Shown here one piece after another: positions 17,004 through 26,017 of a stretch of 64,000 nucleotides of DNA; position 1 is the first letter of the stretch; every line of letters begins with the position of its first letter. This DNA is from Bradyrhizobium sp. MOS002. Its GTDB lineage: Bacteria > Pseudomonadota > Alphaproteobacteria > Rhizobiales > Xanthobacteraceae. The stretch lies in NCBI RefSeq assembly GCF_003020115.1, contig NZ_PYFX01000007.1, positions 1-64,000 on the forward strand, given 5' to 3'. The notes under the pieces are model-generated. The model was not told the DNA's origin and made no database searches. It saw only the letters and a list, made by a program, of their open reading frames with translations. Position numbers and translations under genes: made by a program.

Positions 17004-18206
17004 ATGGCAGGCACCGACCAACCAGACCAGGATGCAATTGCCGCCCAATGGGAGGCCTCGCTCGATTCCGAGGATCCCGCCGAGGCCGCGAAGGCTGCTG
17101 CCGAAAACGAACTATCCGAGACCATGGCCCTGCAATGGGCGGCCATGGTCGAGGATGGCAGCCGCGATCTCGGCGCCGGCAAGAATTCCGGCGAACGGGT
17201 GCTGTCGCAGGAGGAGATCGACAATCTCCTCGGCTTCGCGGTCGGCGACGTCACGCTCGACGACCATTCAGGCATTCGCGCCATCATCGATTCGGCGATG
17301 GTCTCCTACGAGCGTCTGCCGATGCTCGAAATCGTCTTCGACCGCCTGGTGCGGTTGCTGACGACCTCCTTACGCAATTTTACCTCCGACAACGTCGAAG
17401 TCTCGCTCGACCGCATCACCTCGGTGCGCTTCGGCGACTACATGAACTCGATCCCGCTGCCCGCCGTCCTCACCGTCTTCAAGGCCGAAGAGTGGGACAA
17501 TTTCGGCATGGCCGTAGTTGATTCCAGCCTGATCTACTCGATGATCGACGTGCTGCTCGGCGGCCGCCGCGGCTCGAGCCAGCTCCGCATCGAGGGCCGG
17601 CCCTACACCACGATCGAGACCGAATTGGTCAAGCGGCTGGTCGAGGTCGTCATGGCCGATGCCGAACAGGCGTTCCGGCCGCTGTCGCCGGTGACCTTCA
17701 CCATCGATCGGCTCGAGACCAACCCGCGCTTCGCCGCGATCAGCCGTCCTGCCAACGCCGCGATCCTGGTGCGCCTGCGCATCGACATGGAAGACCGCGG
17801 CGGCAACATCGAGCTCTTGCTGCCCTACGCGACCATCGAGCCGATCCGGGGCGTCCTGCTCCAGATGTTCATGGGCGAAAAGTTCGGCCGCGACCAGATC
17901 TGGGAAGGCCATTTCGCCACAGAGATCGTCCAGGCCGAGATCTCCGTCGACGCCGTGCTCTACGAAGCCGACATTCCGCTCAAGCAGCTGATGCGGCTGA
18001 AGGTCGGCGACACGCTGCCGCTGGACATGCGCGCGGATGCCAACGTCACCGTTCGCTGCGGCGACGTCACCATCACCGAAGGACGCATGGGCCGGGTCGG
18101 CGACCGCGTCGCGATCCGGGTGACGAAACCCTTGCGCAAGCCAAGTACGACACTTGCCATGTTCGAAAAGGTCGACGAGCAGAACAAGATGATGGAGGCC
18201 CCATGA
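17004..18206 (+). CDS. fliM: Flagellar motor switch protein FliM (N-terminally extended)
   Basis: A 400-residue protein of the C ring. The CheY-binding motif EIDNLL, normally near residue 5, is at residues 71-76. The FliM middle domain (TTSLRNFTSDNVEVSLDRI) and the C-terminal SpoA domain (PLKQLMRLKVGDTLPLD, VRCGDVTITEGRMGRVGDRVAI) are intact. The first 65 residues are acidic and carry two similar Trp segments, AAQWEASLDSED (13-24) and ALQWAAMVEDGS (42-53). FliM transmits CheY-P binding to FliG to switch rotation. Its stop overlaps the next start by 4 bases. Confidence 0.95.
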   Translation: MAGTDQPDQDAIAAQWEASLDSEDPAEAAKAAAENELSETMALQWAAMVEDGSRDLGAGKNSGERVLSQEEIDNLLGFAVGDVTLDDHSGIRAIIDSAMVSYERLPMLEIVFDRLVRLLTTSLRNFTSDNVEVSLDRITSVRFGDYMNSIPLPAVLTVFKAEEWDNFGMAVVDSSLIYSMIDVLLGGRRGSSQLRIEGRPYTTIETELVKRLVEVVMADAEQAFRPLSPVTFTIDRLETNPRFAAISRPANAAILVRLRIDMEDRGGNIELLLPYATIEPIRGVLLQMFMGEKFGRDQIWEGHFATEIVQAEISVDAVLYEADIPLKQLMRLKVGDTLPLDMRADANVTVRCGDVTITEGRMGRVGDRVAIRVTKPLRKPSTTLAMFEKVDEQNKMMEAP

Positions 18207-18649
18207 ACCACTCCCTAGGAATGGCGATCGAGACGCTGGTGGCTATCCTGCTGATGCTGACCATCGTCTACTGCGTCACGCTCAACAAGCGACTGACGCG
18301 GTTGAAGGCGGATGAGCATTCGCTGAAGGCGGTCATCGGCGAGCTGATCACCGCAACCGAGATCGCCGAGCGCGCGATCGGCGGACTGAAGCTCGCCGTG
18401 CGGGACGTCAACGAGAACCTCGGCAGCCAGCTTGCGTCGGCGACCCAGATGTCCGAGCAGCTCTACAAGCAGCTCGGCGAAGCCGACAACGTGGTGCGGC
18501 GCCTGTCCAAGATCGCAATCGCGGCGCGTCCCGTGACGAACCCGGAAATGGTCGCCGCGCCCGCAGCCAAGCCCTCGTCGGCGAAGGCCGTGGCGGCTGC
18601 GGCCGAAGCCTTCTCCGAACGCCGACGATCCAACGGTCTTGCCGCATAA
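18203..18649 (+). CDS. Small membrane protein of flagellar operon (DUF6468-like)
   Basis: A 148-residue protein with one N-terminal membrane helix (residues about 8-26, IETLVAILLMLTIVYCVTL), then a predicted coiled coil (about 30-115) and an Ala-rich tail. It matches the family found after fliM in alphaproteobacteria (DUF6468), for which I know no assigned function. The ATGA overlap with fliM and the 9-base gap to motE indicate tight co-translation, which implies a motor- or switch-related role (inference). Confidence 0.75.
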   Translation: MNHSLGMAIETLVAILLMLTIVYCVTLNKRLTRLKADEHSLKAVIGELITATEIAERAIGGLKLAVRDVNENLGSQLASATQMSEQLYKQLGEADNVVRRLSKIAIAARPVTNPEMVAAPAAKPSSAKAVAAAAEAFSERRRSNGLAA

Positions 18650-18658
18650 AGTCAGGGT

Positions 18659-19417
18659 ATGAAGTCTTTTCGCAACATCCGCGTCATTCCGATCGTGCTG
18701 GTTGCCGTCGCTGGCCTCGCCACGCTGAAGGTCACGGGTCTTGTGATCAATGGCGGCTATGTCTTCGACTACAAGCCGAGCCCGGCCAAGAAGTCCTGGG
18801 CGCAGGAGAATCTGAACTTCCCGGCCAACCGCGAGGATCCCGATATCACGGGCTCGACCCATGGCGCGCCGAAGGAGGCGCCGAAGCCGGCCGCGCCCGA
18901 CACCAAGTCTGAAGGCGCCGCGGTCAAGGAGGAGGCCCAACCGCAGATCTCCGCCTCGGAGCGCGCGATCCTGGAACGCCTGCAGTCGCGCCGCCAGGAG
19001 ATCGAGGCCCGTCAGCGCGAGATCGACATCCGCGAGAGCCTGTTGAAATCCGCCGAGAAGCGCATCGAAAACAAGGTCGAGGAGATGAAGGCGGTAGAAA
19101 CCCGTATCTCCGCGACGCAGGCCGAGCAAAAGGCCGCCGAAGCCCAGCGCATGAAGGGCCTCGTGACCATGTATGAGGGCATGAAGCCCAAGGACGCCGC
19201 GCGGGTCTTTGACCGGCTCGAGATGGGAGTGCTGATCGAGATCGCCTCGCAGATCGCGCCGCGAAAAATGTCGGACATCATGGGATTGATGTCCCCGGAG
19301 GCCGCCGAGCGGCTGACGGTCGAGATGGCCCGCCGGGCCAATGGCGGCGGCGATCAGTCCGCCTCGGCCGGCGAACTGCCCAAGATCGACGGCAAGCCGA
19401 CGCAAAAGCCGAATTGA
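18659..19417 (+). CDS. motE: MotE-like flagellar chaperone (MgtE N-domain)
   Basis: A 252-residue protein: N-terminal membrane or signal helix (residues about 8-30), a Pro/Ala linker, a long coiled coil (about 100-165) and a C-terminal MgtE intracellular-N-like domain (LVTMYEGMKPKDAARVFDRLEMGVLIEIASQ seen as YEGMKPKDAARVFDRLE, then RKMSDIMGLMSPEAAERLT). In Sinorhizobium, MotE is the periplasmic chaperone that stabilises MotC. The neighbourhood of fliL and fliM supports the name. No motA, motB or motC is in the window. Confidence 0.8.
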   Translation: MKSFRNIRVIPIVLVAVAGLATLKVTGLVINGGYVFDYKPSPAKKSWAQENLNFPANREDPDITGSTHGAPKEAPKPAAPDTKSEGAAVKEEAQPQISASERAILERLQSRRQEIEARQREIDIRESLLKSAEKRIENKVEEMKAVETRISATQAEQKAAEAQRMKGLVTMYEGMKPKDAARVFDRLEMGVLIEIASQIAPRKMSDIMGLMSPEAAERLTVEMARRANGGGDQSASAGELPKIDGKPTQKPN

Positions 19418-19427
19418 GGGCTCATAC

Positions 19428-19443
19428 TTAAGAAGTCCTTAAT
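19428..19443 (+). promoter_or_regulatory. CtrA-like box between motE and AMIN/TPR gene
   Basis: TTAA-GAAGTCC-TTAATT has the right spacing for a CtrA site but lacks the final C of TTAAC. It lies 38 bases before the next coding start, so that gene may have its own promoter in addition to read-through. Confidence 0.3.
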
Positions 19444-19480
19444 TGCCAAAATCTACAGTCTGGGGCAGGGGCCGGCAGCA

Positions 19481-22400
19481 ATGCCGGCGTGGACTGTCGA
19501 ACCGGAAGAAATGCCGCCAATGGCGCGAGAGGCTGCCGCTGGATTTGTGTCGCGAGCCCGCGCCCTAGCGCGGAGGCTGTCGCGTCATGTCCGCGCGGCG
19601 CCGCTGCTGGCAGCCGGCCTGCTGATCGGCTTCACGGCGCCTGTCCGGGCGGCTGATGCTATCCGGGGCGAGGCGACTTTCTCGGCCAGCGGCGGCTTTG
19701 CCCGTCTCGTGATCAAGCTCGGGGAGGACGTCCCCTCCGAGGTGACGACGGCCGGCTCCATTCTCGTCATCCGCTTCGACCGGGCGGTCGATGTTCCCGT
19801 CGACCGCGTCCCGGAAGGCGCGCCCGACTACGTCAACTCCGCCCGCCGCGATCCCGACGGCGGCGCCATCCGCCTGTCGCTGGCGCGGCGCGTCACCGTC
19901 AACACCATGAATGCCGGCGAACGAACCTTCATCGACCTCCTGCCGGAGGGTTGGAAGGGGCCGCCGCCGAGCCTGCCGATGGACGTGGTCAAGGAGCTCG
20001 CCGAGCGCGCGCGCGTCGCCGAACGCGCGTTGCGGGCCCAGCGCGCCGCGGCTGAGAGCAAGAAGCGTCCGCAGATCCGCGTGCGCGCCTCGGTGCAGCC
20101 GACCTTCGTCCGCTTCGTGTTCGAGATGCCCGACGGCGTCGGTGTGTCCTCCGTGCTCAACGAGCAGAAGCTCACGCTCGCCTTCAACGCCAACCTCAAT
20201 TTCGATCTGGCGGACGCGGTCGTCGCAGCGCCGCCGAACGTCGCCTCGATCAAGCAGAAGGCCGACATCGACCAGACCAGTGTCGAGATCGCGCTGATCG
20301 GCGATTCCGACGTGCATTCGTTCCGCGACGAGAAGAACTACGTCGTCGACATCTCCTTCCAGCCGGACAAGGGCAAGATGGCCAATTCGGCCGAGGCGGC
20401 GATCGCGCAGGCCAAGCCCGCCGCTCATGGACCGGCGCCTGCGCCCGAAAAGCCGGCGGCCGAGAAGCCGAAGGACGCGCATCGCGAGATCGCGCCGCCG
20501 ACGTCCGAGACGATCGCGCGCGAAGCCAGGATCGACGTCAAGCCCGAGGTGAAGCCGGAAGCGCCCGCCGCCATGCCGCCCGCTGAAGCGCCGAAATCGC
20601 TGCCGGCTCCTGCGTCCGAAGCCGCGCACGCTGCGCAAGCACCCAAGGAAGCGCCAAAGGAAGTTGCAAAGACTGTCGCGCCAGTTGCAGAAATTGCGGT
20701 CGCGCCTGCCAAGCCGGTCATGGCCGAAGCGCCTCAAGAGGTCGTGAAGGAAGCTGCGAAGGAGCCGGTAAAGGAAGCCGTCAAGGCCGCGCCGGTAGAA
20801 GTGCCCGCCGCGCCGCAGTCGACTGGTGCCAGCGTCGATGTCCGCCGCGACAGCGACGGCCTGCGCGTGACCTTCCCGCTTCAGGTCGCAACGCCTGCGG
20901 CGGCGTTTCGCCGTGGCGACACCGTCTGGCTGGTGTTCGATACGACGAAGCCGATCGACGTCGAGGCGATCCGCACCAAGGGCGGTGCGATGATCGGAGA
21001 AGTCGGCCGCGTTCCGCTCGAGAAGGGACAGGCGGTGCGCATCCGTCTCACCCGGCCGCTGGTCTATTCGTTGACGAGCGAGGAGGTCGGCAAGGAGACC
21101 AACTGGCTCTTGACCCTCGCCGACAAGATTCAGGCGACGCCGCTGCCGCTGATGATCTCGCGCAACATCACCGATCCAGCGCTCGCCAACATCGCGATCC
21201 CCTTCGCCAATCCGGGGCTCCTGCACAAGCTCACCGATCCCGATGCCGGCGACACGCTCTATGTCGTCACCGCGCAGCGGCCGGTGCGCGGCTTCATCAA
21301 GCGGCAGGACCTCGTTGATCTCGCGCTGCTGGAATCCGCGCATGGCATCGCGATCCGGCCGAATTCCGACGAGGTCGGCGTCGAGGTCGGGGCCGACAAG
21401 GTCATCCTCGGCAAGAAGGGTGGGCTGACGCTGTCGCCCGTCGACATCTCGGCCGAGCGCGCGCCGACCGCAGTGCGGCCGGTCTTCAGTCCCGAAGGCT
21501 GGCGCAAAGGCCAGTCGGAAAATTTCATAGCGCGCCAGAACGAGCTGATCACGGCGATCTCCAACGTCGAACCGGCGATGCGTTCGCTGCCGCGGCTCGA
21601 CCTCGCGCAATTCTACATGTCGCGCGCGATGTATCATGAGGCCAAGGCCGTCACCGAATTGATGCTGGCCGATCCCCTCAACAAGGAGGAGAGCGGTGCG
21701 CTGATCATGCATGCGATCGCGAGCATCCTGATCGGCCGGCCGGTGCAGGGCCTGAAAGACCTCGCCAACCCCGTGATCGGCAACAGCCACGATTCTCAGC
21801 TATGGAAGGCGCTCGCCTATGCGCGCCAGGGCAAATGGGCCGACGCGCGCGAGAAGTTCAAGAACGTCGAATTCGCCATCGCCTCGCTGCCGCTCGACAT
21901 CCAGCGCATCGTGACGATGGAGGCGATGCGCGCTTCTCTCGAGGTGAAGGACTATGCCGGCGCCTCCAAGCGCCGCAGCGAGCTCGAGGTGGTCGGCGTC
22001 TCGCCCGAGGCCGCGCCCGGCTTTGCCGTGCTGCGCGGCCGGCTCGCTGAGGCGCTTGGCCACGACAAGGATGCGCTCGACGACTACAAGTTCGCGGTCG
22101 GCTCGTCCGACCGGCCGGCTGCGGCCGAGGCCAAGCAGCTCGAGGTCGCGCTGCGGCAGAAGCGCGACGAGATCAGCAAGGAAGACGCGTTGCGCGAGCT
22201 CGAAACGCTCTCGATGACCTGGCGCGGCGACTCGATCGAGGTCAAGACGCTCCAGATGCTGTCGCAGATGTTTGCCGAGAACGGGCGCTACCGGGACGCG
22301 CTGACCGCGGCACGTACCGCGACAAAGCTGCAGCCGAATGCGGACGCCTCGCGCCAGGCGCAGGACCTCGCCTCCGACCTGTTCACGCAGATCTTCCTGG

Positions 22401-23266
22401 GACCTAAGGGCGACGAACTGCCGCCGATCGAAGCGCTCGGGATGTTCTACGAGTTCCGCGAGCTGACGCCGATCGGCCGCCGCGGCGACGAACTGATCCG
22501 ACGCCTCTCCGACCGTCTCGCCTCGATCGATCTGCTCGACCAGGCCGCCGAGCTCCTGCAATACCAGGTCGACCACCGCCTCGAAGGCGCGGCGCGTGCA
22601 CAGGTCGCCGCGCGCCTCTCCATGATCTATCTCGCCAACCGCAGACCCGACATGGCGATCACGGCGTTGCGCGCGAGCCGGATCAGCGACCTCTCGGGCG
22701 AGCTCAGGCAGCAACGCCTGTTGCTGGAGGCCCGTGCGCAGAGCGACGTCGGCCGCCACGACCTCGCGCTCGACATCGTCTCCAACGTTACAGGGCGCGA
22801 GGTGCTGCGGCTGCGCTCCGACATCTTCTGGGCAGCGCGGCGCTGGCGTGAATCCGCCGAGCAGATCGAGCTTTATTACGGCGAGCGCTTCCGCGACTTC
22901 AAGCCGCTCAACACGGTGGAGAAAAGCGACATCATCCGCGCCGCCGTCGGTTATGCGCTCGCCGACGACTCGATCGGCATGTCGCGCTTCCGCGAGAAAT
23001 ATGCGCCGCTGATGAGCGAGAGCGCCGATCGACTCGCCTTCGACATCGCCAGCAAACCGGCGGGCGCCTCCAGCGCCGAATTTGCCGACATCGCCAAGCT
23101 GGCTGCCAGCGTCGACACGCTCGACGGCTTCCTCCGCGAGATGAAGCAGCGCTTCCCCGACGCCACCGCCCGGGCGCCGGCCTCGCCGCAAGCCAAGGAC
23201 CAGTCCGACCACACCGGCTCGCTGCCCACGATCCCCGTGGTGCGGCAGATCAAGATGACGCGGTAG
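19481..23266 (+). CDS. Large periplasmic AMIN-like/TPR protein of flagellar locus
   Basis: A 1261-residue protein with a hydrophobic export segment (residues about 38-58, ending PVRAADA). Two beta-rich AMIN-like regions follow (about 60-160 and 447-560; the second has VTFPLQVATPAAAFRRGDTVWLVFD). Between them is a Pro/Ala/Lys/Glu linker (about 305-445). A long all-helical part with tetratricopeptide-like repeats fills about 680-1230. It ends the fliL operon. AMIN domains elsewhere target proteins to peptidoglycan or secretins, and TPRs bind partners. A periplasmic scaffold for the motor is plausible but unproven. The start is uncertain: ATGs at 19511 and 19520 are also possible. Confidence 0.8.
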   Translation: MPAWTVEPEEMPPMAREAAAGFVSRARALARRLSRHVRAAPLLAAGLLIGFTAPVRAADAIRGEATFSASGGFARLVIKLGEDVPSEVTTAGSILVIRFDRAVDVPVDRVPEGAPDYVNSARRDPDGGAIRLSLARRVTVNTMNAGERTFIDLLPEGWKGPPPSLPMDVVKELAERARVAERALRAQRAAAESKKRPQIRVRASVQPTFVRFVFEMPDGVGVSSVLNEQKLTLAFNANLNFDLADAVVAAPPNVASIKQKADIDQTSVEIALIGDSDVHSFRDEKNYVVDISFQPDKGKMANSAEAAIAQAKPAAHGPAPAPEKPAAEKPKDAHREIAPPTSETIAREARIDVKPEVKPEAPAAMPPAEAPKSLPAPASEAAHAAQAPKEAPKEVAKTVAPVAEIAVAPAKPVMAEAPQEVVKEAAKEPVKEAVKAAPVEVPAAPQSTGASVDVRRDSDGLRVTFPLQVATPAAAFRRGDTVWLVFDTTKPIDVEAIRTKGGAMIGEVGRVPLEKGQAVRIRLTRPLVYSLTSEEVGKETNWLLTLADKIQATPLPLMISRNITDPALANIAIPFANPGLLHKLTDPDAGDTLYVVTAQRPVRGFIKRQDLVDLALLESAHGIAIRPNSDEVGVEVGADKVILGKKGGLTLSPVDISAERAPTAVRPVFSPEGWRKGQSENFIARQNELITAISNVEPAMRSLPRLDLAQFYMSRAMYHEAKAVTELMLADPLNKEESGALIMHAIASILIGRPVQGLKDLANPVIGNSHDSQLWKALAYARQGKWADAREKFKNVEFAIASLPLDIQRIVTMEAMRASLEVKDYAGASKRRSELEVVGVSPEAAPGFAVLRGRLAEALGHDKDALDDYKFAVGSSDRPAAAEAKQLEVALRQKRDEISKEDALRELETLSMTWRGDSIEVKTLQMLSQMFAENGRYRDALTAARTATKLQPNADASRQAQDLASDLFTQIFLGPKGDELPPIEALGMFYEFRELTPIGRRGDELIRRLSDRLASIDLLDQAAELLQYQVDHRLEGAARAQVAARLSMIYLANRRPDMAITALRASRISDLSGELRQQRLLLEARAQSDVGRHDLALDIVSNVTGREVLRLRSDIFWAARRWRESAEQIELYYGERFRDFKPLNTVEKSDIIRAAVGYALADDSIGMSRFREKYAPLMSESADRLAFDIASKPAGASSAEFADIAKLAASVDTLDGFLREMKQRFPDATARAPASPQAKDQSDHTGSLPTIPVVRQIKMTR

Positions 23267-23373
23267 GATTGCCGCTACTCTCGCCTCTCCACACGCCCGC
23301 GCGAGGCGCAACCTGCGCATCTTGATGGGAGAGTGTTGATGTGAGCAAGCCGAAGCCGAACTTCCCCATTCTC

Positions 23374-23461
23374 CGTCATTGCGAGCGCAGCGAAGCAATC
23401 CAGAGTCTGCCCGCGGCGGCAGCCTGGATTGCTTCGTCGCAAGCGCTCCTCGCAATGACGG
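23374..23461. repeat. Palindromic repeat, CGTCATTGCGAG type, copy 1
   Basis: An imperfect inverted repeat. CGTCATTGCGAGCGCAGCGA and AGCAATCCAGAGTC pair with a right arm of GGATTGCTTCGTCGC and CTCCTCGCAATGACGG. Four more copies lie at 26867, 31910, 39317 and 41055. All are intergenic. This type is common in rhizobial genomes. Confidence 0.85.
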
Positions 23462-23536
23462 GGAGATAGCGGGGTCAAGTCGAGTGCGGGAGGGATGCAA
23501 GGCCGGCTTCGCAATTCGACCCTGAGCGCGCGCCCG

Positions 23537-24298
23537 CTAACCCCCGTAACTCTGCACCAGGCTTCCCGCCACCAGCGACCAGCCGTCAACCAGCACGAAG
23601 AAGATCAGCTTGAAGGGCAGCGAGATTGTTGCCGGTGGCAGCATCATCATGCCCATCGACATCAGCACGGACGCGACGACGAGGTCGATGATCAGGAAGG
23701 GGAGGAACAGCAGAAAGCCGATCTCGAAGGCCCGCTTCAGCTCCGAGATCATGAAGGCGGGAACGAGGATGCGTAAGCCGAGCTCGTCGGGAGTGGCGGG
23801 CGGCGGCTCGCCGGAGAGATCCAGGAACAGCTTGAGGTCCTTCTCGCGCACATTCTTCTGCATGAAGCCGCGCAGGGGGACGGAGGCGCGCTGAAGCGCG
23901 TCCTCGACGCCGAGCTGATTGGCGACCAGCGGACGGATGCCCTCGTCGTAGGATTTTTGCAGGACGGGTCCCATCACGAAGAAGGTGAGGAACATCGCCA
24001 GCGCGATGATCACCGAGTTCGGCGGGGCGGTCGCGGTGCCCATTGCGGTGCGCAGCAGCGACAGCACGACCACGATGCGCGTGAACGACGTCATCATGAT
24101 CAGGATCGACGGCGCGATCGACAGCACCGTGAGCAGCGCGATCAGCTGGATCGCGCGCTCGGTGACACCGCCACCGCCAGCGCCTCCGCCGCCGAGATTG
24201 ATGCTGATGTCCTGCGCATGCGCAGGCATCGCGAGCAAAACCGCGCCGATCAGGACAGAAAGAAGAAAAACTCTACGCGGGAGGGCCGGCAGCCTCAC
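23537..24298 (-). CDS. fliP: Flagellar export protein FliP
   Basis: A 253-residue protein with a cleavable signal peptide (ending MPAHAQD) and four membrane helices. IALLTVLSIAPSILIMMTSFTRIVVVLSLLR (seen as SIAPSILIMMTSFTRIVVVL), ALAMFLTFFVMGP and LPFLIIDLVVASVLMSMGMMMLPP are family hallmarks. FliP forms the core of the type III export gate with FliQ and FliR. Its start overlaps the end of fliO by 4 bases. Confidence 0.97.
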   Translation of the reverse strand: MRLPALPRRVFLLSVLIGAVLLAMPAHAQDISINLGGGGAGGGGVTERAIQLIALLTVLSIAPSILIMMTSFTRIVVVLSLLRTAMGTATAPPNSVIIALAMFLTFFVMGPVLQKSYDEGIRPLVANQLGVEDALQRASVPLRGFMQKNVREKDLKLFLDLSGEPPPATPDELGLRILVPAFMISELKRAFEIGFLLFLPFLIIDLVVASVLMSMGMMMLPPATISLPFKLIFFVLVDGWSLVAGSLVQSYGG

Positions 24299-25281
24299 GA
24301 AGACGGCTTCGGACGGCCGAGCAACGAGGCCATCTCGTCTTCGAGATTTTCAAAGCTGGTCTTCTCCGGAGCCGGCTTTGCGGCAGGGGCCGGTGGCGCC
24401 GGCGGCTCGCTGCGGGCCACACGCGGGGGAGCAGCCGGGGGCTCCGGGGCGACCGGAGGGGCCAGCGTCTCGCCGCCGGGGCGGCGCAGCGCTGCTTCGA
24501 GCCGCTGCGCCATCTCGGCGAGATTCTGCTCGGCGCTCGATGGCGCCGCAGGAGCGGGCGCCGGCGGCGGAACGGGCGGAGCCTGCGGCACAGGCGGAGG
24601 TGGCGCGGCGACGCGCTCGGCGCGCACCGGAGGCGCCTTCACCGGCTCGCTCTGGCGGGGCGGACGCGGCATCAGAGGGGGTTCGTTGCGCGCAACGCGC
24701 GGCGGAATAGGTTCGGGACGCAGCTCACGCTCGGGGCGCGGCGCGATCGGCTCGGAGGTGAAGCCGGCCAGTGGCGGCTCGTTGCGGCGTTCGGCCAGCG
24801 CGGGAGCCGGCCGGCGCACTTCGTCGGCGAAGGAGGGGCGCGCGGGCCGTGATGGCGGCTCGGGCATTTGCGGCTCGGGATGATCGAGCAGCTCGGGCCG
24901 CGATGCTTCGTCGGCCCAGCTGCTGGTATCATGCATCGGCGCAAGACGCTGCGGCTCGGCGGCATTGGAACGCTGCGGGAGCTGGTCGCGGCCGGGCGCT
25001 GCGCGCACGATGTTGGGTTCGACGACGATGTCGGTGGGGCCGCCGATCATCAGAAGATGCTCGACGTTGTCGCGCCGGACCAGCACCAGACGGCGGCGGC
25101 CGTCGACCGCGGCGGCATCGATCACGGCGAGCCGGGGCATCCGGCCGCGCTGGGTGTTGGCGCCGAGCCGGCTGGTGGCGAATCGGCGAACCAGCCATGC
25201 AGCGACGCCGATCAACGCCAGAACGACGATGAACGCGACGATGAAGGTGATAGGGCTGCCTTGCATACTTGTCCCCGACAA
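24295..25281 (-). CDS. fliO: FliO-like export-gate assembly protein with long Pro-rich tail
   Basis: A 328-residue protein with one membrane helix (residues about 10-32). A short FliO domain follows (RLAVIDAAAVDGRRRLVLVRRDNVEHLLMIGG, seen as IDAAAVDGRRRLVLVRRD and EHLLMIGGPTDIVVE). About 220 residues rich in Pro, Ala, Arg and Glu come next, then a short conserved end (FENLEDEMASLLGRP). Enteric FliO is about 120-140 aa. FliO helps assemble the FliP ring. The overlap with fliP and the domain make the call secure. The tail is probably disordered. Confidence 0.9.
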   Translation of the reverse strand: MSGTSMQGSPITFIVAFIVVLALIGVAAWLVRRFATSRLGANTQRGRMPRLAVIDAAAVDGRRRLVLVRRDNVEHLLMIGGPTDIVVEPNIVRAAPGRDQLPQRSNAAEPQRLAPMHDTSSWADEASRPELLDHPEPQMPEPPSRPARPSFADEVRRPAPALAERRNEPPLAGFTSEPIAPRPERELRPEPIPPRVARNEPPLMPRPPRQSEPVKAPPVRAERVAAPPPPVPQAPPVPPPAPAPAAPSSAEQNLAEMAQRLEAALRRPGGETLAPPVAPEPPAAPPRVARSEPPAPPAPAAKPAPEKTSFENLEDEMASLLGRPKPSS

Positions 25282-25612
25282 ATGGCGCTTGTCTCGGGCC
25301 CGTGGTCAGATGCGCCAACCACCGGCTTACGTTGCCCCAAACTGCGATTTCTTAACGTCCCACGGCAAGTTTTGCCGTCCCCAACTCTTAATAACCTATG
25401 AATCGCTCGATCCAAAACGACTTCTTGGCCTGTGCACGCGCCGCCAAGCGGTTGGGTTAATGCCGCTTTTGGAGGCGTAGAATCACGGGGCGCGCATTCG
25501 TGTCCCGGCGAGGGACAACTGCCTGCAACCTCCTTAACCAGCTGTTAACCATACAGGCGGCAAATTCTGCCTAGCTTCGGACCTGGTCCGAGAGGCGGAA
25601 GGAGCCGCAACG
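25282..25612. other. Divergent intergenic region fliO/flgB
   Basis: The 331-base gap between divergent operons contains the CtrA box listed separately. It also holds several TTAA-rich tracts (for example near 25354 and 25388) but no recognisable gene. Confidence 0.6.
25534..25552 (+). promoter_or_regulatory. CtrA-type box upstream of flgB
   Basis: TTAA-CCAGCTG-TTAACCAT is a perfect full CtrA consensus, 60 bases before the flgB start. It is the best-placed of the boxes in this window. Confidence 0.65.
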
Positions 25613-26017
25613 ATGTCCATCAACGATCTTCCGGTGCTATCGGCGCTTCGCACCAAGATGCAATGGCACCAGGAGCGCCAGCGCGTCCTGTCCGAGAACG
25701 TCTCCAATTCCGACACGCCCAAATTCCGGCCGCGCGACCTGGTCGAGCCGAAGCTGGACAAGAGCGGGGCCGTCACGGGTTCGATGGGCCCCTTGACGCT
25801 TACCCGCACCAGCGGTTCCCACATGGGGCCGTCAGGCGCGGCCTCCGGATTCGACCAGAACAAGAATGCGGGTTTTGAGACCCGCCCCGCGGGCAACGCC
25901 GTCAATCTCGAAGAGGAGATGATGAAGGCCGCCAGCAACCAGATGGATTATGCGGCGGCGACCTCGCTCTATTCGAAGAGCCTGCACCTGCTCAAGACCG
26001 CGATCGGCAAAGGCTAG
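25613..26017 (+). CDS. flgB: Flagellar proximal rod protein FlgB
   Basis: A 134-residue rod protein with the N-terminal rod motif (WHQERQRVLSENVSNSDTPKFRPRDL, seen as RQRVLSENVSNSDTPKFRPRD) and the C-terminal coil VNLEEEMMKAASNQMDYAAATSLYSKSL. It forms part of the proximal rod with FlgC, FlgF and FliE. It starts the flgB-flgC-fliE-(fliQ-fliR-flhB) plus-strand set, and a small palindromic repeat separates it from flgC. Confidence 0.96.
   Translation: MSINDLPVLSALRTKMQWHQERQRVLSENVSNSDTPKFRPRDLVEPKLDKSGAVTGSMGPLTLTRTSGSHMGPSGAASGFDQNKNAGFETRPAGNAVNLEEEMMKAASNQMDYAAATSLYSKSLHLLKTAIGKG

Noticed and set aside
19565..23500. Two very long open frames (741 and 566 codons) antisense to the AMIN/TPR gene
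   Set aside because: Low-complexity Arg/Gly/Asp/Leu composition and no start signals. The plus-strand protein has a signal peptide and coherent domains.
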